Assembly (NCBI RefSeq): GCF_020171785.1
Contig: NZ_JAIVAE010000003.1
Span: forward strand, 62,001-126,000
From: Guptibacillus hwajinpoensis
GTDB taxonomy: Bacteria; Bacillota; Bacilli; Bacillales; Guptibacillaceae
Direction: 5' to 3'
DNA: 64,000 nucleotides
This document shows, piece after piece, positions 41,723 through 50,231 of this stretch (its first letter is position 1; every line of letters starts with the position of its first letter). The notes beneath the pieces were generated by a model. The model was not told the origin of the DNA, did not search any database, and worked only from the letters and a program-made list of their open reading frames with translations. The position numbers were made by a program, and so were the translations under genes.

Positions 41723-43345
41723 ATGGCAGTGGATAAACTGATCGATCGACCATGGTACCGATTTTACCCAGAAGTCATGAACAATTCTCCATCACTACCG
41801 GAATGTTCTGTGTACCAATTGCTTCAAGATAGCGTGAAAAAATACGGACAAAAAATTGCACTTCGTTTTCAAGATCAACATATCTCTTATATAGACTTGC
41901 AGGAGAAAGTGGATCGGCTCGCCTCATCCTGGCATGAAAGGGGCATAAAAAAAGGAGAACGAATCGGCTTGATGTTACTGAATCAGCCTATGTATGTCTA
42001 TGCCTATTATGCAGCTCAGAAGTTAGGAGCTACTGTGGTACAGATGAATCCGATGTATATGCCCAGGGAAATTGAAGAGATATCACACGAGGTAGGTCTT
42101 TCTTATCTCGTGACAGAGAGCAAGTACTTGGAAAAACTTGAAATTGTGATGAAATCCTACTCTTATGATCAGCTATTTCTTACAGATCAGAACTCTTCCA
42201 TTTTACCAACAAATGTTCACTTCATTGAACAGCTTATTGAAAACAGCTCATCGGATCATGAAACCGTACCAATTCAAGCAAAAGATGATATTGCCGTCAT
42301 CCAGTTTACAGGTGGTACTACAGGAAAAATGAAAGGCGCTATGCTAACACATTATAACCTTGTTTCTAATGTGATCCAGAGTCATTTAATGTATGGAAAT
42401 GAGATGAAGCTGGGGGAGGAAGTCACGTTAACGGCAACCCCTCTTTATCATGTTTACGCCATGACAAGCGGAATGAATTTAAGTATTTATATAGGAGCTA
42501 CCAATATTATCGTACCTAAGTTCGATGTAAACGACGTGTTACGAATCATTAGGGAAGAACAGCCTACATTTTTCCCAGGTGTACCAACGATGTACAACGC
42601 TTTTGTTAATCACCCAGATGTAAAGGAATACGGACTCAATTGCTTTAAATTTTGTTCTAGCGGGTCTGCTCCACTTCCGATTGAAGTGATTAATCGTTTT
42701 GAAGAAATAACAGGCGCAGTCATCGGAGAGGGTTTTGGCATGTCAGAAACATCCCCTTCTACACATCGAAATCCACCATTCGGTGAAAGAAAGATTGGTA
42801 GTATCGGTATCCCTTTCCCAGGAACAGATTGTCAAATCGTTGATGGAGATGGAAATGAACTTCCTCCTAAAAGTGTTGGAGAGCTCGCCATCAAAGGACC
42901 TCAAGTAATGAAAGGTTACTGGAATAAACCAGAGGAAACGAGTAAGAGCTTAAAAAACGGATGGCTACTCACTGGTGATCTTGCAACGATGGATAAGGAT
43001 GGTTACTTCTATATCGTTGGCCGAAAAAAGGAAATGATTATTACAGGAGGATTTAATGTTTATCCTCAGGAAATCGAGAGCGTCCTGTATGAACATCCTT
43101 CTGTGAAAGAAGCCGCTGTTATTGGGGTCCCTCATGAATACAGCGGCGAAAGAGTGAAAGCATTCGTTGTTGTTAAAGATAGTTCCATTTCAGAAGAAGA
43201 GCTCGTTGCCTATTGTTACGAGCATTTAACAAAATACAAAGTTCCAAAGCAAATTGAGATAAGAGACTCATTGCCCAGGAATACAGTAGGAAAGTTACTC
43301 AAAAGGCTATTGATTAATGAAGAAACGATCGAAATAAGGAGGTAA
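41723..43345 (+). CDS. AMP-forming acyl-CoA synthetase (fatty-acid-CoA ligase family)
   Basis: About 540 aa adenylating enzyme. The P-loop-like motif is QFTGGTTGKMKGA, the acyl-adenylate motif GEGFGMSETSP, then GWLLTGDLATMD, VGRKKEMIITGGFNVYP and the catalytic Lys in VGKLLKR. It would convert the imported carboxylate to its CoA ester. Start choice is uncertain among GTG near 41717, ATG 41723 and GTG 41729; AAAGGTGG overlaps the first. It is placed between the uptake genes and the beta-oxidation genes, as expected for the entry step. Confidence 0.9.
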   Translation: MAVDKLIDRPWYRFYPEVMNNSPSLPECSVYQLLQDSVKKYGQKIALRFQDQHISYIDLQEKVDRLASSWHERGIKKGERIGLMLLNQPMYVYAYYAAQKLGATVVQMNPMYMPREIEEISHEVGLSYLVTESKYLEKLEIVMKSYSYDQLFLTDQNSSILPTNVHFIEQLIENSSSDHETVPIQAKDDIAVIQFTGGTTGKMKGAMLTHYNLVSNVIQSHLMYGNEMKLGEEVTLTATPLYHVYAMTSGMNLSIYIGATNIIVPKFDVNDVLRIIREEQPTFFPGVPTMYNAFVNHPDVKEYGLNCFKFCSSGSAPLPIEVINRFEEITGAVIGEGFGMSETSPSTHRNPPFGERKIGSIGIPFPGTDCQIVDGDGNELPPKSVGELAIKGPQVMKGYWNKPEETSKSLKNGWLLTGDLATMDKDGYFYIVGRKKEMIITGGFNVYPQEIESVLYEHPSVKEAAVIGVPHEYSGERVKAFVVVKDSSISEEELVAYCYEHLTKYKVPKQIEIRDSLPRNTVGKLLKRLLINEETIEIRR

Positions 43346-43350
43346 CAATA

Positions 43351-44217
43351 ATGAAAAATGAACGTGTTAATAGAGTTGGTGTGATTGGATCTGGAACCAT
43401 GGGGGCTCAGATTGCGATGGTTTGCGCTCTTGCTGGCTATCCAGTTGTTTTAAACGATATAGAAGAAAGTAGTCTTGATAAAGCCAGAAAGTCACTAGTT
43501 GGCCATATGGAACGCAGAATTAAGAAAGGAAAATTGACAGAAGGACAGGTGGAAGAAGCTTTTCACTTGATTCACTTTAGTACTTCTCTAAACGATTTCA
43601 AAGAAGTTGACCTTGTTATCGAGGCAATCATTGAGAAGCTAGAAGTAAAAAGAGAACTGTTTGCTAAGCTCGATCAAATCTGCCCAAATCATTGCATCCT
43701 TGCAACAAATAGCTCGACAATCGTAAGTTCAAAAATAGCAGACACAACGGACCGTCCTGAAGCTGTATGCAACATCCATTTCTTCAATCCTGCGCTCGTC
43801 ATGGATTTAGTAGAGGTTGTAAAAGGACCTCATACGTCTAACCAAACAGCAGATACCGCTTTCGAATTTGTAAAATCCATTCACAAAACGCCGGTTCTAT
43901 TGCAAAAAGAAATTTCTGGTTTTGTTGCAAACAGAATTCTTGGAAAACTAATGGACGAAGCAGTTTACTTACTTGAGAATGGCTATGCAACACACGAAGA
44001 GATCGATCTCGTTTGCACAAAAGCATTAAATCATCCCATCGGACCTTTTGCACTAATGGACCTCACTGGTATCGATGTGAATTATTATGTACGTCAACAG
44101 CGATATGAAGAGTCCGGAAATGAAGCCGATCGACCAGCACAAATCGTGGAAGAAAAAGTAAACAAAGGGGAACTTGGGAGAAAGACAGGTAAAGGCTTTT
44201 ATAGCTATCAAACTTAA
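43351..44217 (+). CDS. 3-hydroxyacyl-CoA (3-hydroxybutyryl-CoA) dehydrogenase, first copy
   Basis: 288 aa NAD-dependent enzyme. Rossmann motif VIGSGTMGAQIA, an acidic Asp at the end of strand two (VVLNDIE), the catalytic His in CNIHFFNPALVMDLVEVV, and Asn in GFVANRILG with GPFALMDLTGID at the C-terminus. It is five bases behind the ligase gene, with AAGGAGG inside the ligase end as its ribosome site. It oxidises an (S)-3-hydroxyacyl-CoA. A second copy lies at 45463. Confidence 0.9.
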   Translation: MKNERVNRVGVIGSGTMGAQIAMVCALAGYPVVLNDIEESSLDKARKSLVGHMERRIKKGKLTEGQVEEAFHLIHFSTSLNDFKEVDLVIEAIIEKLEVKRELFAKLDQICPNHCILATNSSTIVSSKIADTTDRPEAVCNIHFFNPALVMDLVEVVKGPHTSNQTADTAFEFVKSIHKTPVLLQKEISGFVANRILGKLMDEAVYLLENGYATHEEIDLVCTKALNHPIGPFALMDLTGIDVNYYVRQQRYEESGNEADRPAQIVEEKVNKGELGRKTGKGFYSYQT

Positions 44218-44237
44218 ATGATGGGAGTCGTTTGAAT

Positions 44238-45011
44238 ATGGAGAATATCGTTTTCACTCAAGAAGATCAGCTAGCCTATGTAAAAATTTCACGTCCTGAC
44301 GTAAGGAACGCTTTGAATAAAGAAACATTGATTGAATTAAAACAAACTCTGGAGAAACTTGAAGAAATGGACGAAGTGAAGTGTGTCATCATCACAGGTG
44401 AAGGAGAAAAATCATTTGCAGCAGGTGCAGATATTTCACAACTTGAAAAGAAAACCATGTATGATGCATTCAAATCAGGAAGCATGCAGGAAGTCTATGA
44501 TTATATCGAAGGCTATACGAAACCAACCATAGCAATGGTAAACGGTTATGCGCTGGGTGGTGGATGCGAGCTTGCCATGGCATGTGACATAAGAGTTGCA
44601 GCGACACATGCCAAATTTGGCTTGCCCGAACTCAATCTCTCCATTATTCCTGGAGCAGGTGGTACTCAGAGGCTTACAAGACTTGTCGGTAGAGGGAAAG
44701 CACTGGAAATGATTTTAACAGGAAAGTTGATTTCAAGTGAAGAAGCCGCTGCGATTGGCCTAATCACTGAAACTGTTGAAATATCAAACTTAAAAGAAAA
44801 AACAGTTGAAATCTCCCAACAAATTATTAGTAAAGGTCCGATGGCCGTTATGATGGCAAAACTCGCCGTGAATATGGGAGCGGATACAGATATGAAAACA
44901 GGTTTAGTCATTGAGAAGCTGTCACAAGCGATTCTTTTTGCTTCAGAAGACAAAAACGAAGGAACGAGAGCTTTTCTTGAGAAAAGAAAGCCCGTTTTTC
45001 AAGGTAAATAA
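44238..45011 (+). CDS. Enoyl-CoA hydratase/isomerase (crotonase) family
   Basis: 257 aa crotonase-fold enzyme. The oxyanion hole is made by FAAGADI and GYALGGGCELA. Both catalytic glutamates of hydratases are present, in GGGCELAMACDI and FGLPELNLSIIPGAGG, so true hydratase activity is expected. ATG 44238 gives the usual family length; an alternative TTG at 44232 is possible. The thioesterase gene starts directly after its stop. Confidence 0.9.
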   Translation: MENIVFTQEDQLAYVKISRPDVRNALNKETLIELKQTLEKLEEMDEVKCVIITGEGEKSFAAGADISQLEKKTMYDAFKSGSMQEVYDYIEGYTKPTIAMVNGYALGGGCELAMACDIRVAATHAKFGLPELNLSIIPGAGGTQRLTRLVGRGKALEMILTGKLISSEEAAAIGLITETVEISNLKEKTVEISQQIISKGPMAVMMAKLAVNMGADTDMKTGLVIEKLSQAILFASEDKNEGTRAFLEKRKPVFQGK

Positions 45012-45434
45012 ATGGAGACAAATACAAACACTATTTATGATCATGTTAGAACTGATTTTGAAACAAGTCCCTTTTTCAATTTATTAGGTTTTGAATTACG
45101 ATCGATTACTGAAGATGAAGTCATCCTTGAGCTACCAATAGAAAGAAAACTATTAAACACACATGGAAGTCTGCATGGTGGTGTATATGCAACGATGATC
45201 GACAATATTATTAGTTTGAAAATACGTTCTATGATCGGCAGTCCTGTCATCACGATTAACTTGACCATCAACTATATTGCTCCAATTACAAGTGGGAAAA
45301 TTATTGCAAAAGCGTTCGTCTATGGAGAAGGAAAGCGAACGAAAATGGGTGAAGGAATTGTGATGGATGAGAACGGAAAACTTCTTGCAAAAGGAAGTGG
45401 AACTTTTAAAGTGATTAAATCGAAAGAACAATAA
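45012..45434 (+). CDS. PaaI-type hot-dog thioesterase
   Basis: 140 aa thioesterase. The PaaI signature GSLHGGVYATMIDN carries the HGG turn and catalytic Asp. The ATG directly follows the hydratase stop codon (TAAATG), so translation is coupled. In a beta-oxidation operon such enzymes release CoA from dead-end or overloaded acyl-CoA intermediates. The exact substrate is unknown. Confidence 0.85.
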   Translation: METNTNTIYDHVRTDFETSPFFNLLGFELRSITEDEVILELPIERKLLNTHGSLHGGVYATMIDNIISLKIRSMIGSPVITINLTINYIAPITSGKIIAKAFVYGEGKRTKMGEGIVMDENGKLLAKGSGTFKVIKSKEQ

Positions 45435-45462
45435 CGATCGTTAAAGAAAAAAGGTGTTGCAT

Positions 45463-46314
45463 GTGTCAATTCAAAAAATAGCAGTGATTGGTGCAGGAAC
45501 TATGGGGAGAGGCATTGCCTATTCTGCTGCAGCAGCAGGACTATCGGTCATTCTTCAGGATGTCAGCGAGGCGTCATTAGATAAGTCCAAATCTTATCTA
45601 AAAACGCAATTTGATCGGTCCGTAAGTAAAGAGCTTCTTTCAAAAGAATTAGCTGATAAACGATTTAGAGAAATTAACTATACAACAGAACTATCTGAAG
45701 CTGCCAGGGATCGTGATCTAGTCATTGAAGCAGTTCTTGAACTAATGGAACTCAAAACAAGTATCTTCAAACAACTCGATGAATACGCACCAGATCATGC
45801 TATCTTAGCTACCAACACATCCACCATGAGTCCAACCGAAATCGCTGCCCAAACAAAGAGACCTGATCAATGTCTTGCCCTTCACTTTTTTAATCCCGTG
45901 CCAAAAATGAAGCTAATTGAAGTCATTTGTGGTTTAGAAACTTCTGAAGAAACTATTAACAAGGCTATGGCCTTTTGTAAATCGATTGAAAAAGAATGCG
46001 TGCGAATTAATGAATTTCCTGGGTTTGCTGTCAGCCGAATGAATTGTCTAATTGGCAATGAAGCGATGAACATGGTCATGGAGGGTGTTGGTTCACCAGA
46101 GGATATCGATAAAGCGATAAAACTAGGTCTAAACCATCCAATGGGTCCACTAGAACTCGCTGATCTAGTTGGTCTCGATACAAGACTACGTAACATGCAA
46201 TATCTGTATGAAACGCTCGGAGAAAAATATCGACCATGCCCGATTTTAACGAAATACGTTAAAGCCGGAAGACTAGGGAGAAAAAGCGGAAGAGGATTTT
46301 ATACATACGATTAA
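45463..46314 (+). CDS. 3-hydroxyacyl-CoA dehydrogenase, second copy
   Basis: 283 aa NAD-dependent enzyme of the same family as the 43351 gene. Rossmann motif VIGAGTMGRGIA, catalytic His in LALHFFNPVPKMKLIEVI, and FPGFAVSRMNC with GPLELADLVGLD. GTG at 45463 is the preferred start because AAAGGTG lies six bases before it; upstream GTG/TTG codons fall in that site. Two dehydrogenases and two acyl-CoA dehydrogenases in one operon suggest two rounds or two substrate classes. Confidence 0.9.
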   Translation: MSIQKIAVIGAGTMGRGIAYSAAAAGLSVILQDVSEASLDKSKSYLKTQFDRSVSKELLSKELADKRFREINYTTELSEAARDRDLVIEAVLELMELKTSIFKQLDEYAPDHAILATNTSTMSPTEIAAQTKRPDQCLALHFFNPVPKMKLIEVICGLETSEETINKAMAFCKSIEKECVRINEFPGFAVSRMNCLIGNEAMNMVMEGVGSPEDIDKAIKLGLNHPMGPLELADLVGLDTRLRNMQYLYETLGEKYRPCPILTKYVKAGRLGRKSGRGFYTYD

Positions 46315-46329
46315 AAGGGAGAGAAAATA

Positions 46330-47478
46330 ATGGACTTTAAATTCGATCAGGACATTCAGTTTCTTAAAACCAACATCCGCAATTTTGTTGAACATGAAGT
46401 CGAGAAGGTTGCCATGACGATAGAGCGCGAAGATCGTATACCAGACCGAATCATTGAGATGTCTAAAGAAATGGGATTATTCGGCTTAAGTATCCCAGAA
46501 GAATATGGTGGCTTAGGTATTGGGATGGTTGGAAAATGCGCTCTCTATGAAGAGTTAGGTAAAACCCATAATGGTTTTACTACACTGATAGGTGCTCATA
46601 CAGGTATTGGCTCTGTCGGAATCGTTGAACTCGGCAATGAAGAACAAAAACAAAAATACTTACCCGATATGGCAAGCGGAAAGAAAATTGGCGCCTTTGC
46701 CTTAACCGAACCTTCTGCGGGATCGAATGCTTCTAATTTAAAAACCACAGCAGTTAAAGAGGGAAATAAGTATATTTTGAATGGAACAAAGCACTACATT
46801 ACGAATGCCACTGAAGCTGATGTTTTTACCGTAATGGCAGCAACAGATCCATCAAAAGGTGCAAAAGGAATTACTTCATTTATCGTAGAAAAGGACTTTC
46901 CAGGCTTTCAGGTCGGTGCGGTTGAAGAAAAAATGGGGTTAAAAGGATCCCACTCCGCTGAGCTTATTTTTGATAACTGTGAAGTACCAGAGGAAAACGT
47001 GCTTGGTGATGTGGGAAAAGGATACGTGAATGCATTGAAAATCTTAGCAAATGGACGTGCTGGGCTCGCTGCGCGTAATCTGGGGTCATCTCAAAAACTA
47101 TTGGATTTAAGCATGGAATATGTACAAGAACGTATTCAATTTGGAGTACCAATTATTGAACATCAGGCCGTCGCTCACATGGTGGCAGAAATGGGAGTAG
47201 AGATTGAAGCCCTAAGGTCGTTTACGTACCGCGTCGCGTGGATGGTGGATCAAGGTGAAAAAGTGATCAAAGAAGCTGCCATGCTTAAGTTATATGGATC
47301 AGAAGTTTACAACAGAGTGGCAGACAAAGCGCTACAGGTTCATGGAGGAATTGGTTACATTTCCGATTATCCAATTGAGCGCTATTTTAGAGACGCGCGT
47401 ATTACACGGATTTACGAAGGAACTTCTGAAATCCAAAAGAACATCATTGCAAGTCAACTTCGAAAAGAGTACAGCTAA
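46330..47478 (+). CDS. Acyl-CoA dehydrogenase, second copy of the island
   Basis: 382 aa FAD enzyme closely resembling the 37511 product. [14 protein letters not shown] replaces the usual PGAGSD with PSAGSN at the flavin segment. [27 protein letters not shown] and the catalytic Glu in [10 protein letters not shown] are conserved. The PGAGSD-to-PSAGSN change may alter acyl-CoA recognition. It follows the second hydroxyacyl-CoA dehydrogenase gene by 15 bases. Confidence 0.9.
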   Translation: MDFKFDQDIQFLKTNIRNFVEHEVEKVAMTIEREDRIPDRIIEMSKEMGLFGLSIPEEYGGLGIGMVGKCALYEELGKTHNGFTTLIGAHTGIGSVGIVELGNEEQKQKYLPDMASGKKIGAFALTEPSAGSNASNLKTTAVKEGNKYILNGTKHYITNATEADVFTVMAATDPSKGAKGITSFIVEKDFPGFQVGAVEEKMGLKGSHSAELIFDNCEVPEENVLGDVGKGYVNALKILANGRAGLAARNLGSSQKLLDLSMEYVQERIQFGVPIIEHQAVAHMVAEMGVEIEALRSFTYRVAWMVDQGEKVIKEAAMLKLYGSEVYNRVADKALQVHGGIGYISDYPIERYFRDARITRIYEGTSEIQKNIIASQLRKEYS

Positions 47479-47491
47479 AGGAGGATGAGGT

Positions 47492-48682
47492 ATGACAGAA
47501 AAGATTGTTATTGTTGAAGCTGTTAGGACACCAGTAGGGCGTTATGGAGGCGTGTTGAAAAATTTTAATTCAGGTGAACTAGCCGCTATTACCATTAAAG
47601 AAACAATCGCAAGAGCAGGGATTACGCCCGAACTTATTGATGAAGTTATCCTTGGTGAAGTACGTCAAACAACAGAGTCGTCGAATGTTGCCAGGGTTGC
47701 TGCTTTAAGAGCAGGGGTACCTGCTACTTCACCCGCATTTACAATCAATCGACTTTGCGCTTCTGGAATGCAGGCAATTGCTTCAGCTGTTCAACAAATC
47801 CATTCCGGACAGGCTGAGATTCTCGTCGCTGGTGGTACGGAAAGCTTAAGTCACGCACCGATCTATTTACGCGACAGCCGCTTTGGCGGAGATAGAACAA
47901 AATTAGTAGATTCCAATCTTGAAGCTGGTCAACAACCGGCCGAGTTATATGGTAATAATTTAGGTATGGGCATTACCGCAGAAAACGTAGCGGAAAAGTA
48001 CCAGATTTCTCGAGAGGATCAGGATGCTTTTGCTGCTGAGAGTCAGCGACGCGCGGCTGTAGCCATCGAGGATGACGTTTTTGCTGAAGAAATCGTTCCG
48101 GTCGAGGTAAAGTCACGACGTCAGACCAACCTCGTTAATCATGATGAACATCCGCGTCCAGGAACAACGATAGAAAAGCTTTCAATGTTAAAGGCAGTAT
48201 TTAAAGAAGGCGGTTCGGTTACTGCTGGAAATTCTTGCGGTAGAAACGACGGAGCGGTGGCGATGCTTGTGATGACGGAAGCGAAAGCACGTGAACTACA
48301 ACTTCAACCACTTGCCCGAATTATTGACTGGGCTACCTCGGGCATTTCACCCGAGATCATGGGGGTTGGCCCTGTTCCGGCTGTTAAAAAACTTCTAGAA
48401 CGAACAGGAAAGCAGTTAAATGATATCGGATTAATCGAATTAAACGAGGCATTCGCTGCCCAGGCGCTTGCGGTTATCCGTGAACTTGGACTCCAGTCAG
48501 ATAAAGTGAATGTAAATGGCGGGGCTATAGCGCTTGGTCATCCCCTTGGGGCAACGGGTGCACGCATTTTAACATCTCTTATGTATGAAATGAAACGAAG
48601 AGATGAGCGGTTCGGTATCGCCACACTTTGCGTCGGTGGTGGACAAGGAATGGCAATGATGGTAGAGAATATGGTTAACTAG
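47492..48682 (+). CDS. Acetyl-CoA C-acyltransferase (thiolase)
   Basis: 396 aa thiolase, last gene of the island. The nucleophile Cys is in NRLCASGMQAI, GGTESLSHAP follows, and the second site has NGGAIALGHPLGATGAR and CVGGGQGMA (base Cys). It would cleave 3-ketoacyl-CoA to acetyl-CoA plus a shortened acyl-CoA, completing the cycle. GGAGGATGAGGT precedes its ATG. A terminator follows. Confidence 0.93.
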   Translation: MTEKIVIVEAVRTPVGRYGGVLKNFNSGELAAITIKETIARAGITPELIDEVILGEVRQTTESSNVARVAALRAGVPATSPAFTINRLCASGMQAIASAVQQIHSGQAEILVAGGTESLSHAPIYLRDSRFGGDRTKLVDSNLEAGQQPAELYGNNLGMGITAENVAEKYQISREDQDAFAAESQRRAAVAIEDDVFAEEIVPVEVKSRRQTNLVNHDEHPRPGTTIEKLSMLKAVFKEGGSVTAGNSCGRNDGAVAMLVMTEAKARELQLQPLARIIDWATSGISPEIMGVGPVPAVKKLLERTGKQLNDIGLIELNEAFAAQALAVIRELGLQSDKVNVNGGAIALGHPLGATGARILTSLMYEMKRRDERFGIATLCVGGGQGMAMMVENMVN

Positions 48683-48683
48683 A

Positions 48684-48709
48684 AGAGACGGGATGCCGTC
48701 TTTTTTTTT
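48684..48709 (+). terminator. Terminator of the beta-oxidation/TRAP operon
   Basis: GACGG (48687-48691), GATG loop, CCGTC (48696-48700), then nine T. Flanking A and T bases extend the stem. Confidence 0.88.
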
Positions 48710-48774
48710 CAGCCTATACAGCTTTACACACTACTCATTTAGCAAAAAAATAACGAATTAAAGGAGGTCAAAAA

Positions 48775-49251
48775 ATGAAAATAAGACCATACGAACCTAA
48801 AGACTTAGATCACATCATCGAATTATTTCAACAAACCGTTTATATCATTAATCGACAGGATTATTCAGCGAATCAAGTAAATGCATGGGTGAATTCAACA
48901 ACTAAATCAACAAGATATTCAAAATGGGCACTAGAATTTGAGCGGAATTTCACTTATGTAGCTGAAGAAGAAGGAGAAGTTGTAGGCTTTATCGACATGA
49001 CCGCAGCCGGCTATCTTGACCGTTTATATGTGCATCATTATTTCCAGAGAACGGGAATTGCTTCTTTGCTTCTCTCAGAAATTGAATCCACTGCACGAAG
49101 TCAGCAGTTAAATAAGATCACCACAAAGGCTAGCATTACAGCACGTCCATTTTTTGAAGCACAACATTTTCAGACGATCAAGAAACAAACTGTTGAAATA
49201 AGCGATGCTAAAATGACAAACTTCTTGATGGAGAAAAAGTTGAAACGCTGA
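48775..49251 (+). CDS. GNAT-family N-acetyltransferase
   Basis: 158 aa acetyltransferase. The core beta4-alpha3 segment is VGFIDMTAAGYLDRLYVHHYFQ (landmark LDRLYVHHYFQRTGIASLL), with the acetyl-CoA loop Q-R-T-G-I-A. Overall shape is that of small YafP-like proteins. Monocistronic between the catabolic island and the repeat protein. AAAGGAGGTC precedes the ATG. Substrate is unknown. Confidence 0.82.
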   Translation: MKIRPYEPKDLDHIIELFQQTVYIINRQDYSANQVNAWVNSTTKSTRYSKWALEFERNFTYVAEEEGEVVGFIDMTAAGYLDRLYVHHYFQRTGIASLLLSEIESTARSQQLNKITTKASITARPFFEAQHFQTIKKQTVEISDAKMTNFLMEKKLKR

Positions 49252-49312
49252 GACAGGAGAGATCATTGAAAAAATGATAGAGGGTTAAATCAGCAGTCAG
49301 TTCATCTCAACA

Positions 49313-49912
49313 TTAATATTTAATTTGAAATTCTTTTGAGTATCCAATAGCGGCAATGATCGTCCCAGCTGTTTGAGCATAACTTCCTAGCGCCAAAATT
49401 TTCTCACCAAGTTTGATCCGTTTTCTTTTAATAAACAAAAGCCCAATTGTCTCTATTGAGAGCGCATAAGTTTGTATGGTCAATCCTGTTGTAATTAATC
49501 TAGCATAAGCGGATTGACTTAGGCTTGAACCTTGTGCTTCAAAGCCAGCACCAATTGTTTGAACCAGGCCTCCAATAATATCAATAGTTAGACCCTCATT
49601 TTCATCTAAGCTAATGGCTTGAGCGCCTCCCACCACATTAGAAGCGTTACCCGCCGCCTGCAGCCAGGAACCTAAAATACCTAGCATTTCCTCTTGCTTA
49701 CCACCTGACAAGTTCGTCCGCCCTATGGCTTGAAGAGAATCTCCTGTTGCTTCAATCGCATTCCCAATCGCATACAGGTCGCCACCAACTTCATCAATGA
49801 GTTCTCCTTCTTCCCCCATTGCAACAAGTGTATTTCCGATCGAAACAATACCTGCTCCTAGAACTTGTATCCAAGCACCTATCAGTATAATCGAATCACC
49901 GTACACCTCCAA
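49313..49912 (-). CDS. Glycine-rich repeat protein of unknown function
   Basis: 199 aa protein that I cannot assign to a characterised family. It consists of about six degenerate units of roughly 20-30 residues, each with a small residue-aromatic/hydrophobic-Gln-x-x-Gly pattern: GAWIQVLGAG, GDLYAIGNAI, GSWLQAAGNA, GGLVQTIGAG, TGLTIQTYAL and GSYAQTAGTI. Between them lie IGNTLVAMG, LQAIG and IIAAIG tails. The units are hydrophobic and Gly/Ala-rich but contain few charged breaks, so membrane or self-assembly behaviour is possible. The start is TTG, with AAGGAG 11 bases upstream. It is divergent from the siderophore operon. Confidence 0.6.
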   Translation of the reverse strand: MEVYGDSIILIGAWIQVLGAGIVSIGNTLVAMGEEGELIDEVGGDLYAIGNAIEATGDSLQAIGRTNLSGGKQEEMLGILGSWLQAAGNASNVVGGAQAISLDENEGLTIDIIGGLVQTIGAGFEAQGSSLSQSAYARLITTGLTIQTYALSIETIGLLFIKRKRIKLGEKILALGSYAQTAGTIIAAIGYSKEFQIKY

Positions 49913-50231
49913 AATTTAATCCACTCCTTTTCATTTCTTCATCTTATTCAGTAATTAGAAGCAATGATTGTATGCTATATTCATTAATCGTCAAATCGCT
50001 TCATAGTAGAGTAAAACATCCTCTTTTTCTCTTCAAGTTGGAACCCCCACTAAAAATCAACCTGTTCATCTTCCATTTTACGGATGTTATTACCTCCAAT
50101 AGACCTACAAACATCTCATTCATTCAATGAGAATAGTTCTCAAGTATTATTGAATATGATAATCATTCTCACTTATAATGTTACTTGCAACACATTGAAA
50201 ATGATTATCATTTAAAAAGGATGGTTTCTAT
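49913..50231. other. Divergent intergenic region with Fur-controlled promoter
   Basis: 319 bases between the repeat-protein gene and the siderophore operon. The right half carries the Fur boxes and promoter annotated separately; the left half shows nothing else I can name beyond the leftward ribosome site. Confidence 0.6.
50128..50210 (+). promoter_or_regulatory. Promoter of the siderophore operon with three Fur-box matches
   Basis: Matches to TGATAATNATTATCA lie at 50128-50142 (TGAGAATAGTTCTCA, 12 of 14 defined bases), 50157-50171 (TGATAATCATTCTCA, 13 of 14) and 50196-50210 (TGAAAATGATTATCA, 13 of 14). The promoter is TTGAAT (50150-50155), 18-base spacer, TATAAT (50174-50179). The middle box fills the spacer and the third lies just past the start, so Fur-Fe would block transcription. 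Confidence 0.85.
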
